This document shows, in pieces, positions 1-10,857 of a stretch of DNA of 64,000 bases (position 1 is its first letter; each line of letters opens with the position of its first letter). The stretch is taken from positions 87,603,030-87,667,029 of the forward strand of contig NC_060246.1 in NCBI RefSeq assembly GCF_921293095.1. The letters run 5' to 3'. The notes below the pieces were generated by a model. The model was given only the letters and a program-made list of their open reading frames with translations, was not told where the DNA came from and ran no database searches. The DNA is from Ischnura elegans (Eukaryota > Arthropoda > Insecta > Odonata > Coenagrionidae). The translations under genes were made by a program, and so were the position numbers.

Positions 1-1183
1 TTTTATTTTTTATAATTGTCATTTTTATTTGTACACATGAAATTTCCAACTTCATAGAAGCGTATTAAATATTTGATACACGCGAAAATAATGAAATTTA
101 CCCGTTTCTAAGGTTTGGCTAATGGCCTGGTAAGGAGTAAAAATTTCACTTAATGGTAAGACGCATGTAGGTAAAATGCGTCGTAACAGGGGAAAGATGT
201 TTCGCTCTTGCCAAAGAAATTTTCTGGTAATGTCTTCTTTTTCCAAGTCTTTCTTCTTGATCTTTCATTCACGATTGTTGCATTTGTTAATTTTTTTCCG
301 GAAATATGTGTTTTATTTGTCGATCATGGGCGAAATTCAAGGTGGCTTTTTTCTTAGAATGTGGTTGCCGTGTTACTTACTATTCAGCTGGTCTCTAAAG
401 GATTTCATAACGATTTATAAAATAAATGATAATGAGGTTGACTTAGGTTTGACGTTTGGAGGTATTTGAATAGTTCTATACATTGTGATAATGATAATGA
501 CTGCCATCAACAATTTTTGAAGAAATTCTATGGGTTTGTCGGTAGCAATGGGGATATTTTTTTACTATTTGTGAAAATTGCTCAATATGTATGCTTAAAC
601 TAGCTAGTTACAGTAGTATGCAAGATTTTGTGTAGTTAGCAATGTGACTCGGCGAAAGCGTCGCTTAAATTAAATTCAAGCAACATCGCCTCTCAAGGAT
701 GAGTTATTGAAAAATAAATTTGGATTTTGATCCTAGTAATGATCATAGCATGATGTACTAAAATCTTGTTCTTCAGCAAGAATGATTTTTTGACTATCAT
801 TGAAAATCACACTCGGGTCGTAGATTTATGGTGATATGAATGAATATTGAGTAGGTACTTAAATTCTAAGATATCGTTCTCAAATGTACAAAATGTAATT
901 GGTAATCGAACACTGTGGAATGCCTTAATGGATTAAATCCATGGGTATTCATCCGTGCAAATTTGCTCTTTAATTGATTTTAGAGTTGTTTTAGTCAGTT
1001 TATCAATTCTATGGTGGGATGAAAGTGAATAACAGTGAATCTTGGTTAATTAGAGGCAAAAACTCTGTACTTCTCACTGAAAAATAATATGAAGCACACA
1101 CACTTGGAGGCACTTAACTGTAAGTGTCATTGATATCACTTGTCGTTCATCATAGTACACATCCACTTGATGTCTTTGATGGT
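1..1183. other. intergenic/3' flank of the phospholipase gene
   Basis: AT-rich DNA downstream of the terminal exon of the minus-strand phospholipase A2 gene. Short open frames near 52-469 have no recognisable domain and no splice-site support. I see no gene here; the 3' UTR and polyadenylation site of the phospholipase should lie in the last few hundred bases before 1,184. Confidence 0.5.
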
Positions 1184-1350
1184 TCAAAACATAATTAAGC
1201 TCTGAATGAGGAATCTCACTGGAGATGAGTGGCACACAGCTCTTCTTTTAGGGCACCTATAATGGCTCAGACACTCTGATAATAACCGGTCACATTCACA
1301 AAGTCGTTGTGCACACGATCCCGGACCGCCATATATCCCATGGTCAATTG
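1184..1350 (-). CDS. secreted phospholipase A2, terminal coding exon
   Basis: Last coding exon of an sPLA2 gene read on the minus strand. The acceptor is a TTCTTATTCACAG tract ending at 1351; the exon completes the codon split at the end of the 1978-2084 exon and runs 55 codons to a TGA at 1184-1186. It carries the second half of the PLA2 active site: a GSCAQRLCECDR segment, whose Cys-x-Cys-Asp supplies the active-site Asp and two structural cysteines, followed by further cysteines and a hydrophobic C-terminus. Phases across all three exons agree exactly (2, then 1), which makes chance very unlikely. The enzyme family hydrolyses the sn-2 ester of phospholipids in a Ca2+-dependent reaction outside the cell or in vesicles. 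Assignment to group I/II-like sPLA2 is by motif only. Confidence 0.85.
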
Positions 1351-1418
1351 CTGTGAATAAGAACAGATTGTTACAAATATTGTAATTTATGCGAAAATTC
1401 CTCAGAGTAAAAAAATCA

Positions 1419-1553
1419 TTCGCCTTGATCGGGATTCGGACTCGGATTCCCCGATTTCCGGTCGATTACCAGTTACGTATCTCGGTAGCTAAACTGACGA
1501 AAGCGCTGGGTCGAAAATCGGGGGATCCAGGTTCGAATCCCGGTCAAGGCGAA
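1419..1553. repeat. inverted pair of tRNA-like sequences
   Basis: The right half (about 1485-1553, plus strand) looks like a tRNA-derived unit with a B-box GGTTCGAATCC and the end CCCGGTCAAGGCGAA. The left half (about 1419-1483) is a diverged inverted copy, starting TTCGCCTTGATCGGGATTCG. The two can pair over about 60 bases. The pair lies in the intron between the last two phospholipase exons. It is likely a SINE or tRNA-pseudogene fold-back rather than a functional tRNA, because neither half has a complete cloverleaf that I can draw. Confidence 0.6.
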
Positions 1554-1977
1554 TAATGTTTTTCTCTGTGTAAGTTTTGCACATTGCGGGTGACTCCGTA
1601 AAGTTTTCACCGTGGATAGTCCGGGTATGTTTAAATTATCACAGTTTTTTCGTATTCGTGCATTAGATATTACTATCTCATTCGCATTGACTCATTGTCT
1701 TCCATTAGTTGTGGAAAATGAAATGACTCCATAATTGAAGGTAACTGTAAATTGTGCTCTTAAAATTTCACGAAGGAACCACAATGTGTCGGTAATCTGC
1801 TATATATATTTGGGAGCCAATTGACTGGTATTAGATCTAAGGTGGAAATTTAGAAATCACAATTCCCAGTAGCAATGTGCATCAATAATTCAGCTATGAT
1901 TGAAGAATATACGGAGTTATCGAGATTTATGTGACGTAATTTTGACCGTTTCATACACAGAGGTCATTTATACTCAC

Positions 1978-2084
1978 CGCAGAGTGGCCTATGGTGGTAA
2001 CATTTCCAATAATATGGAACAAAATACTCGAAGAACATGGGGCAGTTGGCCGTGTTGTAGCACCAGTCGTGCATTTTGCAGCAC
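1978..2084 (-). CDS. secreted phospholipase A2, central catalytic exon
   Basis: A 107-bp minus-strand exon between a TTGTTTCTTCTACATGGAAG acceptor and a GTGAGTA donor, too short for a 60-codon ORF scan. It encodes the classical PLA2 active-site helix: CCKMHDWCYN (catalytic His with the adjacent Ca2+-binding Asp), then a Tyr/Trp-rich stretch FVPYYWKCY and a final cysteine. It continues directly from the GIDR end of the 3737-4157 exon and passes in phase into the 1184-1350 exon. The exon has no stop or frame break, so the gene looks functional. Confidence 0.88.
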
Positions 2085-3736
2085 CTTCCATGTAGAAGAA
2101 ACAATAAATGAAAGCATTTCATGGTATTATACTACAATTACAATATGATAAATGTTATATTTATTTATATTTAAATATTGGGAAATAGTTGAAAATGTGG
2201 TTTTCATTTCCGAATTCCCTTTAATACCTCCCAGTAGCGGTAAGATGCTTTGTCAATTTCATTTGAACGTTTCAGTGCATTTGGTCAGTGACTTGCCCAA
2301 ACTTGCGTATGATTGTCATAAAATATATTGTGAGATTAACTACAGTTGAATAGACTCATTCTTTTCAAGTAATTCCTTCTTTCAACTCATTTTAATTTGC
2401 AAAATTAAATTAATTTCTGTGCTTGGCCAGATTCCATATTTATTTCGTCTTAAGAAAGGCATTGACCTCAATATTTTTATCTTTATTCAAGAAAGGTGAA
2501 TTTACATATTACGTATTGCATCTCTAGAAAATATATAGATACTTGGACGTAAATTGGGCTTTTGAAAAATATGGCGGTAGATCAAATTTAAATCGAAAAA
2601 CCTTTAGTTAGAACGTACCGCACAATTTTCCACCGCATGGTAGCCGATATTAGCGAAGTTGATGGCACCGTAGTGATGGCACTTGAGGCTTTTACACAAA
2701 ACACTTATTTACATTGTAGGTGACTGTCACTGCCATCGTAGCTATGAACCTTGTATATCGCTTTTCATGGGGCATGTTATTGTGCAGGTTAGCTTTGAAA
2801 AAAATTTGAAATTACGAGAATGTAAGCTCGAAATAAGATTAGAGGCTATTTTGCCTTATCACATCCATGAGTTCTCGCATATATTTTAGTAATAGGGTAG
2901 TTTCCTTCATCAAAGTAAACGAAAGGCATTGATGGCGATTCGTTACACACCATTCGTGTATTCATAATAAACAAATTATTTGGTTCTAGAAATCCCAGTT
3001 TAGACGAATGCTAATGGTCAAAATTTAACCTCATTTTAGAAAGGCCAGATTGACGCCCATGCGATGCAATTCCACGTGACGTCACAAGGACCTGGATGCA
3101 ATACGAGTAGTCCGGTTTTACTAGTTTTACATCGTCTGAGATTACCAATACATACATGAGGCACAGAGCTCTGGGAAACATCTCTTAATAATCACCTATT
3201 AAAATTGCCTAAGGTCGGAAAGTTTCCTTCGTTTGATAGGGCATTAATAATCCACATTTGAGCCAAGCGCTACCAGCTAGCAGGGTACTCTGCTACCTGC
3301 TAGCAACCTGCATTGTAGAGGCGCTCATAGCCTCGCACCAAGGTGGCCTCACACGGCGGCAGCCGGAACCAGAATGACGTCACATGGGCTTTCCCCAGCA
3401 TTCATACTTAGCCGTCGCGTTTTCGTTCGCTTGAAAATTTTCACTTTTCATTTAATCGCGAAAAATAGATATCGTCATTTAAAAATCTTAAAGCGTAAAT
3501 GCGTACTCCAGGTGCAATAATATTTCGATTTAGGCAATAAAAAGTAATAGGAAACCACCTTATTCACCGCTTCACACGACGCAATTATGACTGCGCCTTC
3601 GTGCTTACGACAAATTGCGCAATGTAGTGCCCCGTGTAAAACGGTAAAACGGCCTTGATAACAATTAGTAACAAGAGCAGAGGCTGTAACGCCTTGTGAC
3701 CTTTACCTAGACGGCATACTGGGTTACAATGCTCAC
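2085..3736 (-). other. phospholipase A2 intron
   Basis: About 1.65 kb of AT-rich intron between the Ca2+-loop exon and the catalytic-His exon. It contains one short exon-like stretch (about 2612-2681) described in the findings. The part near 3280-3420 is richer in GC and looks like an inserted repeat. I see no other gene. Confidence 0.5.
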
Positions 3737-4157
3737 CTATCAATGCCGTCGATTGGTGCACCCGACCCTAGAAATCCGCAGTAACACCCGTAGCCCTTGT
3801 AGATGACTGGATTGCATCCAGTGGCGCACAAGACCATGTTGTACAGGTGGACAACGTTCCTCCGTGGTCTTTGCGAAGATGAAGACCCCAAACCCCGTCC
3901 GCGGTGGCTCTCCGCGTCCATGGGCTGCGAGGGTCCCCAAGGGTCATGACCGTAGCCCACGAGCACCTTGTCATCTTCCGAACTGCCCGCGCTTCCGTGG
4001 TCCCCGATGACATCCGTGGCATTGGCCGCTGGCCACGGTTCGTCTTTTAGGTGGAGCGGCGCCGCCAACGTCCAGTTGTGCGGAGCGTCCATGGGGAAAC
4101 TGCGGCCCTGGGACTGGGAACTTATTTGCTCCTTTGGGTGGCCTCTGTGGTAACTTC
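3737..4157 (-). CDS. secreted phospholipase A2, propeptide and Ca2+-loop exon
   Basis: Minus-strand exon of the same sPLA2 gene. The acceptor is a CCCTATGTCTTTTTCCCTCTGAAG tract (AG at 4159-4158) and the donor is GTGAGC at 3736-3731. The first ~90 residues are Pro/Ser/Gly-rich and acidic, as in a linker or propeptide. The last ~40 residues are the PLA2 N-terminal core: YNMVLCATGCNPVIYKGYG, then CYCGFLGSGAPIDGIDR. The Tyr-Gly-Cys-Tyr-Cys-Gly...Gly stretch is the Ca2+-binding loop. The exon ends in phase 2, matching the next exon. The frame stays open upstream of the acceptor to 4263, but that part shows no signal peptide. The exon with the secretion signal must lie farther upstream on this strand and I did not find it. 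Confidence 0.82.
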
Positions 4158-5874
4158 CTTCAGAGGGAAAAAGACATAGGGAGATAAAATCCGCTATATC
4201 ATTTTTAACTGTGTGGCATTCCATTTCAAGGTTTCTCGGTTGGATAACTATTGTACGTACCACTTCTTTTTTTTAAATAAAGCGACCCGGGTTTCTATGA
4301 ATAATGATCATCATCAGACGGAAATTAATTTCTATCTTATTATTGTAATCTCAGTAATGTAACGGAAGAAGAGATGACTTATGAAACGGACGCCAGAATA
4401 GGGGATAAGGATGGGTAAATAAATTCGTTTACGAGGGTGTTGTCCTGGTTCCGGGTCGCTTTATTAAAAACAGAAAGGGTACTAGTAATAATTATCAAAC
4501 CAAGAAACTTAAGTTATAAAGATATTCAATAAGTTAATTTTGCATTTTCCCCTTGCACTTCGTGGCTGCGGACCACCGGAAATTGGCCATTTTAGCAAAG
4601 TTAACAAAATCGTTATTTCTCATCGCAGAAACACGGTTCAAAGACGTATTTGATTGCCTGATTGGCAGGAGTGTGATGCAAACAATCATTTCTTGATGAT
4701 CGCATTGATTGATAGATTTTCAAAATGCAGTCAGAGCCTGGGCAGAGTACTTTTGGGGAGGGAAGCCCCCCGCTCGGAGGGTCGAAGAGAGGGGCCAGCG
4801 AGGGTGAGCTCGTCGAGGAAAGGGTCCCGGATTAGGGACCCTAGGAAGTGCCTCGGCGAAAGTGCAGGGCAGGGATGAAGAAAAAATACGTTCACAGCAG
4901 CCTGCCGTGCGAACGTACCAGTGGTACGTTCACGGCAGTGAAAGGGTTAAGTCCCTATATTGGCCTGAAGAAGTGGACTACTATGCTGTTGAAACTGTCA
5001 TTCCAGTCAACAAACATTTTGGAACACTGTTAAGGTACGTTTTCATGAACGCGTTTCAGGCGAACCGACGCAAAAGCGAGATTTTCAGCCAATCAGAAGC
5101 CCGGATTTCTTCGTGTGATATCGCGTACGTTCGCCTAGCTTCGCGTCACCCGAGGTGAAATATGTTCAACTTTCGACGCGTGGGACGCGTAGAATCTCAA
5201 ACATGGCCGACCAGCGAGGTTTCCTGGATGAAATTATTCATAAATACTCTACACAGGATTCTCCACTCCCTTGGTTCCTGTGATTCCCACCGGTCGCATC
5301 AAATAGCGGCGCTGATGTAGCCAGCCGCGGTTGTTCCCAAGCGGCACGCCCACAAGAGGCACGCTACGCGGCGAATTTGAATCCACGTTTCGCAACGCAG
5401 TGCTGTGAAGGGCAAAATTTGCTGGCGGAGCGGGAGCTCTCGTGGCGTCGAAGCAACGCGGAGCTGTGAAGGCACCCTAATATGGCCGCGAGAGGCACGC
5501 TTTGCGGCGAATTTGAATCCATGTCTCAATCGTTCATTGCTAAAAAATAAAGTTCGTGTCAACTGCCCACGAAAATATAACTATCACCGTGAGTTTAAGT
5601 AGTTTCCTGGTGGCGAATATGTACGTAATCACAAAATCGGTACGCTTATTCACGTTGAGAGAAGGGAAGAATAAGTGGGTAAGGAAACGCTGTTAACTTT
5701 CCCTAGCCTGAATTAAGTTTGAGGGCCCATAGATATCAACCATGTCTTTAAACTTCCGGCACCTATGTTTTAGAGAATTAAAAATGATTCCTGCGCAGCT
5801 CATAAAGAAGAGCACTCGTTGACATCATTAGCAGACCACCTAGGCACACTTGGGGACGGGTCAGATCCGGTATT
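4158..5874. other. non-coding stretch with hairpins and a possible MITE
   Basis: There is no supported gene. A strong hairpin lies at 4902-4937 (arms CTGCCGTG..AACGTACCA). Between about 5030 and 5480, ends resembling AAGGTACGTTTTCATG and CTGTGAAGGCACCCTAA suggest a Harbinger-like MITE, but the flanking duplications do not match. A 32-bp GC-rich direct repeat (GAGGCACGCT..GGCGAATTTGAATCC) occurs at 5355-5386 and 5492-5523. Confidence 0.4.
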
Positions 5875-7533
5875 AGGACCATAGCAAGAATTTTTATCAT
5901 ACAGACTGTCCCAAGGGTCGTGTGTCATTTTTGACCTGTAATTTTACTAACTTTGCATGGAGCAATATTCATGAAAATTGTCACACTTATGGGGAAAGGT
6001 CCTAAGTTTTGTTGAGTGTAAGCAAAATTTTACAATTTTGACCTCACAAAGTAGGTCCAAACCAAAAATTTGAATTTGCCTTATGGGGTTTCAATGTTAA
6101 AAAAATCGAGATAGACAAAAGTGTGAATTTCATTGACCGATATGTCAATTCTTAGGTTTTCGGACACGAGAAAACCGAAAATAACACTTTTATTTACGAA
6201 TATTCAACCGTTGACCCAGTAAGGTCACCGTCAAGGTCATAAGGGTGGCAAAAGGAATAGCATACCAACAAAGGTGTCGATCCATGGGTTTTGTAGGGTG
6301 CCCAAGTCATTGTTATTGTCCAAATACCCGTATTATTCACTAATTGACCTCCGAGGGTCACCACGGGGGTCAAAGGTCATAGAGTTAAAAGTCGGGCAAT
6401 CATAAAAACCAAGGGGTCAAACAGTAGGTTTTGAAGGGTGCCAAAGTCGGTTAGGGTGTTCGTAGATCCGTATTGTTGATTTTTTGACCTCCGAAGGTCA
6501 CAATTGGGGTCAAAGGTCATAGAGTCAAACGTCGAGCCATCACGACGAACAACCTTTGGTTGGGGACATTAGTTTTCCTATTATTTAAAAACATACCTCT
6601 ATGACCTCTGACCCCATTGTGACCCTCGCTGGTAATAAAAAGTCGACAATATGGATTTAAAAACAGCAAAACTGACTTGGGCACCCTTTAAAACACATTG
6701 TTACACTCTTTTGCTGTCATGGTGGGCCGATATAACTCTATGACCCTTGACCCCCATTATGACCTTCGGAGGTCAAAATATCAACAATACGGATGTACGA
6801 ACAGCCTAACCGACTTTGGCACCCTTCAAAACCTATGGTTTGACACCTTGGTTGTCATGATGGCTCGACGTTTGACTCTATGACCTTTGACCCCAATTGT
6901 GACCTTCGGAGGTCAAAAAATCAACAATACGGATCTACGAACACCCTAACCGACTTTGGCACCCTTCAAAACCTATGGTTTGACCCCTTGGTTTTTATGA
7001 TTGCCCGACTTTTAACTCTATGACCTTTGACCCCCGTGGTGACCCTCGGAGGTCAATTAGTGAATAATACGGGTATTTGGACAATAACAATGACTTGGGC
7101 ACCCTACAAAACCCATGGATCGACACCTTTGTTGGTATGCTATTCCTTTTGCCACCCTTATGACCTTGACGGTGACCTTACTGGGTCAACGGTTGAATAT
7201 TCGTAAATAAAAGTGTTATTTTCGGTTTTCTCGTGTCCGAAAACCTAAGAATTGACATATTGGTCAATGAATTTCACACTTTTGTCTATCTCGATTTTTT
7301 TGACATTGAAACCCCATAAGGCAAATTCAAATGTTTGGTTTGGACCCACTTTGTGAGGTCAAAAGGTCAAAATTGTAAAATTTTGCTTACACTCAACAAA
7401 ACTTAGGACCTTTCCCCATAAGTGTGACAATTTTCATGAATATTGCTCCATGCAAAGTTATTAAAATTACAGGTCAAAAATGACACACGACCCTTGGGAC
7501 AGTCTGTATGATAAAAATTCTTGCTATGGTCCT
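5875..7533. repeat. 1.66-kb foldback element with 140-bp AGGTCA-rich units
   Basis: The sequence from 5875 (AGGACCATAGCAAG) to about 6545 returns in inverted orientation from about 6863 to 7533 (CTTGCTATGGTCCT). This gives arms of about 670 bp with only scattered mismatches, symmetric about position ~6704, and a ~310-bp loop. Each arm contains 140-bp tandem units, two in the left arm and matching ones in the right; the loop holds two more in the right-arm orientation. Each unit carries GGGTCAAAGGTCA (or its complement) and TGACCTTCGGAGGTCA. The flanks show a short probable duplication (GTAT). It encodes no protein, and is best called a foldback/TIR-type DNA transposon or a satellite-derived inverted repeat. 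Confidence 0.9.
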
Positions 7534-7615
7534 GTATCCCCAACCGCTTATTTTCCCTCAGCTCCCAATCGTAGCCGGAGATGCATCCGGGCACAAAACA
7601 CCGAGATTTACCCAT
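7534..7615 (-). pseudogene. THAP-type zinc finger, N-terminal fragment
   Basis: A minus-strand ATG at 7615-7613 opens a frame beginning MGKSRCFVPGCISGYDWELR. This fits the start of a THAP (C2CH) DNA-binding domain: Met, a few residues, then Cys-x4-Cys and a Gly-Tyr. The frame runs directly into the foldback element at 7533, so only about 27 residues are left. I could not convincingly recover the rest of the domain on the far side of the foldback. THAP domains occur in P-element-like and Harbinger-like transposases and in host proteins. It sits head-to-head with the MADF exons 244 bp away. Confidence 0.45.
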
Positions 7616-7858
7616 GATATTTCGTAAATATCTTACTGGTGGAGAAGTACTAAAAAAACACCAAAATCGGTGAAATTCTCGGCTCACAGAGGATGATAAC
7701 AGCCGATCACTCATAAGCCGCCACTGACAACAAGGCAAATGAATGGAATAGTAGTGTCGGTCGCGCCACGAGTGGCAAAAGTTGGAGTTTGAATTAATGC
7801 GCGGGACCCGTGTTCAAATTATGACTGCTACTGCCACCTAGTGGGGCCTCCTTAGTAA

Positions 7859-7997
7859 TGTAAACTCTATGAAATTATTATTTCGGAAATCCGAAACAAG
7901 TATACATATGTATACAATTTCAAAGATTATCGCCACCGCGACAGAAACCTGAGGGAGAAGGCTTGGAGGGAGATTGGACTTTGTGCTGGAGTGGAAG
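7859..7997 (+). CDS. MADF-domain protein, first recognisable exon
   Basis: Open plus-strand frame ending in a GGTAAG donor (GT at 7998). It encodes the first half of a MADF (Adf-1/Myb-SANT-like) DNA-binding domain, including EIRNKY, then FKDYRHRDRNLREKAWREIG, the family signature 'kDYrn...REkAWkeI'. No in-frame ATG precedes it and an in-frame stop lies at 7856-7858. Either the start comes from an upstream exon joined at a site I cannot fix, or this copy has decayed at its 5' end. MADF proteins are arthropod transcription factors; a MADF/SANT protein is also the accessory DNA-binding protein of PIF/Harbinger transposons. Confidence 0.62.
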
Positions 7998-8079
7998 GTA
8001 AGAACAATATATTTATTTCCATTGATTATTAAACCATACATGTGTTGATGTATTGGTGGTAATATAATTCGTTTTACAG

Positions 8080-8230
8080 CAAATTTTGTGTCCGCTCGAT
8101 GGAAAGCCCTCCGGGATAAATATGTGAGGGACAAAAAGAAGCCGAGAAGTGGCGCTGGAGGTGATGAAAGAGGAAGCAATAATTTGTATTCGCTTCTGGG
8201 CTTCCTTGACGATCACTTGTGTGCCAGAAA
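8080..8230 (+). CDS. MADF-domain protein, second exon
   Basis: A 151-bp exon between a GTTTTACAG acceptor and a GTAAGTAAG donor. The codon split after the first exon (G) is completed here (CA). The frame is open throughout and gives the second half of the MADF domain, FVSARWKALRDKYVRDKKK, the classical 'RWk.LRDkyvRe.kk' block. A Gly/Ser/Arg-rich linker and LYSLLGFLDDHL follow. Longer antisense frames across this stretch are shadows. The exon ends in phase 2. Confidence 0.72.
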
Positions 8231-8478
8231 GTAAGTAAGGAATATTCTCTAGTTAATAAAAATATCGAAATATTGTTATCCCGATTAGTTATCATAGCAA
8301 ATCGTCGTTCGCTATTCAATGGCTTACTTCATGGGTTTACTCAGAGAAATGATCTCTACACTGATATACACTGATATTGCCACTGGTTTACATGAAATGC
8401 TTAAATGCTTCCACTTCAGTATTTCTTAAGTTTCAGAAGAAATGTAATCACATTCAGCCTCACATTTTGGTGTTGCAG

Positions 8479-8512
8479 TGCTGGGTCTGATGTAAATGAG
8501 TCTATGTCGCAG
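8479..8512 (+). CDS. MADF-domain protein, probable micro-exon
   Basis: A 34-bp stretch with a TGTTGCAG acceptor and a GTAATT donor. It completes the split codon of the previous exon and reads NAGSDVNESMSQ without a stop, ending in phase 0. Length and phase fit a real exon, but it is too short to carry a domain signal. A last exon could run from 8606 (after CTTAATAAG) to the TAA at 8720-8722, giving 38 residues; that part is more speculative. Confidence 0.4.
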
Positions 8513-8722
8513 GTAATTTATGTGCACTCGCCTCAAAAAAAGTTAATTAACCTGTTTCTTTGACTGATTGCGAGTTCGAGTACTTGACATATTCTTCTTA
8601 ATAAGGTTCAGAGTACTAGGTACAGGGAAGTTGTGTGTGCTTACAAGAGGTTTTATGGTTTTAATACAACATCTTGCGGCTCTAAATTACTCTTAATTGA
8701 ATATATAAAATTAATAAGTTAA

Positions 8723-10857
8723 CATTAGGGCAACCGATATCTTATAGTATCGCGCCGCGGAGACCTTCACGGGAAAGGCGAAATATGGTAATCTGAACAT
8801 TTATTTGTTTCAAACGGAGAGATCTTCCTTGGATTTCAGTTACGGTGTGGCTTTCGTTCAGGATCATTAAACTTTACTGAAGTGTGGATTCCTTTCAGAA
8901 TGGAAACTAAAACGAAAAAGCGCCTTCATTTTCCTTTGTACGCAAAAAAAACAATTTGAGAACGTTCTTAAGTCCAAGGTATGTTTTCCGCACGTTTCTC
9001 TCTGCTTAGTTAAGGGACTTTTTATAAATATGAAATATTCTACCTCTCTTATACTCTCTCAAAGAATTTGATAGCTTCCTGTTTTTCAAAACTTTCTCCT
9101 TCGTTACAGGAGAGGGTGAGTGCCTCAAGTTATGGTGAAATGGATTTACTCATTGTTCCGTCTTATTTTTTACAGGCAATGTACTTGATAAAGTTTTGAT
9201 TATTGTTTTATTCTTCATTACCAATTGAGTTCACAGTTTTGGGTCTATGCCAATTTTAAGCACCATTTAAGAAGCGAATAAACGGAATCCTTGACCGTGT
9301 CTAGGATCGCCTTGTGTTTTTTCAGTGTGGAATTTCAGAGCATTTGTGCTTAGTGTTTGATTGAAATCAGATCATATTGGGAGTGTATTTATATTGACGT
9401 TATAAGTGCTATATTAAGTAATTAATTAGAATTTAATATTTAGTAATAATATAATAATATATTGATAATAATTATAGGAAATATTTAACGAAGGAATCCT
9501 TTAGTTGCATGTGGAAGTACGTTAAATAAATGATGAAATCTGTTTTATTGGCCAGAAAATATTACTAACCGAATTAAATGATTAAACAAACATTCGGAGG
9601 CAATGCCTGATTATTGGAATCGTTAAAAAATCACAATTTGTGAGATTATTTTACCAATAATATTTTTAACTTCTTATTAAATTTTTCAGTAATAAAGACG
9701 GATAAGGTAAACGTACGTACACTTTACTCCGATAATTGAATTAAAGGCTTGAATTTATGTTGGTGGATGTTAAGCTAGCGATTCGAGTTCACCAGGCTCT
9801 GCCCTAGATTCACTTCATGGGTATGATATTTTTTTATGTATATTGATACATTTATATTCATCGTATCAATTCTATTCACTCTGTGAAGAAATTAAATCCT
9901 ATTACATGTTTGTACTTCCACTCGTTATAGCAGTTTTGTATCTAATAAATCTGTGCGGACTTCTTTTGCAAGGTCAATGCCTCTTTGTTGGTGAGACGAA
10001 CACAAAAAAATCTACTGTTCAAACAAATGGACTCGCCTCCGACTGTAATTACTGGTTATTTTTTTCATTATTCGTGTGAGAGCTTTCGAGAAAAACGGTC
10101 AGTGGAATTCAAGGTGAAGGTCTCCATCACTCACTAACGTTAGTGAAAGTTTTTACTTAGGTGTTTAAAAGATGCGTCATGGTTAAATGTTCACTCGAAG
10201 CCATTCAGCGATCTTTTGACTTTCATTTCATCGCCAGAAAAGTTACTTCGTCCAAGTGTATTTTCACCAAGTCAATGCAGAAAAAATATTTCTACATTTG
10301 TTCGATGAAAAATTTCAGCCTCAGCGATAAAGAAGGATACTTTTTGCAAACATTGCGGCTTTGTTCACATAATTTACCCTTCGTGAATTAAGTAAGTAAG
10401 TAAAGTGTGCGTTTTATCAAACCTCTCAGTATTTAACTGAATGGCTTTCTTAATAGAGGGGTTGATTCAAGCTCAAGTCGAGAGAGGTTTTATCTTACTT
10501 TAGCTTACCTTACTTGCCAATGCTTTCGCTCGTACTTGGAGGCGTGAATAACCATATCCAAAGGTAAGAGTTGGCATTTGTTAGAATTGAATTGAAGATA
10601 AATTGATGGCTTGAATTCGCAGATCTAATTTCAGTAGTGATATTTTGATTTCATATCATGTATTACTATATCACTGTGGATTGATGAAGGATAGCTACAG
10701 TTTAAGGTGGCGAAGATGTATTTTTTAGTGTTAATCTACTGACATAGCTAGGATTACATGGAAGACGACATACCCCACTTTTTTCATTCTCCCGCCTCTC
10801 ATTCCTTTGATACACTCACGACATAGATTTTTGACTATTGCAATATTGTGTTGGCGG
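8723..10857. other. AT-rich non-coding stretch
   Basis: I see no gene. Short open frames near 9843-10079 and 10161-10391 have no recognisable domain, and their composition matches the surrounding AT-rich DNA. Confidence 0.4.

Noticed and set aside
1485-1553. Functional tRNA gene
   Set aside because: B-box is good, but acceptor and anticodon arms cannot be folded into a standard cloverleaf and an inverted partner is attached.
3740-4153. Other-frame ORFs over the large PLA2 exon
   Set aside because: Shadows of a GC-rich exon; only the frame with the Ca2+-loop motif matches flanking exons in phase.
5030-5480. Harbinger-type MITE
   Set aside because: The ends look similar to known TIRs but the TTA/TAA flanks are not direct repeats, so I kept it only as a note.
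7838-8319. Three overlapping minus-strand ORFs of 67-113 codons
   Set aside because: They are antisense to the MADF exons and run across their introns.
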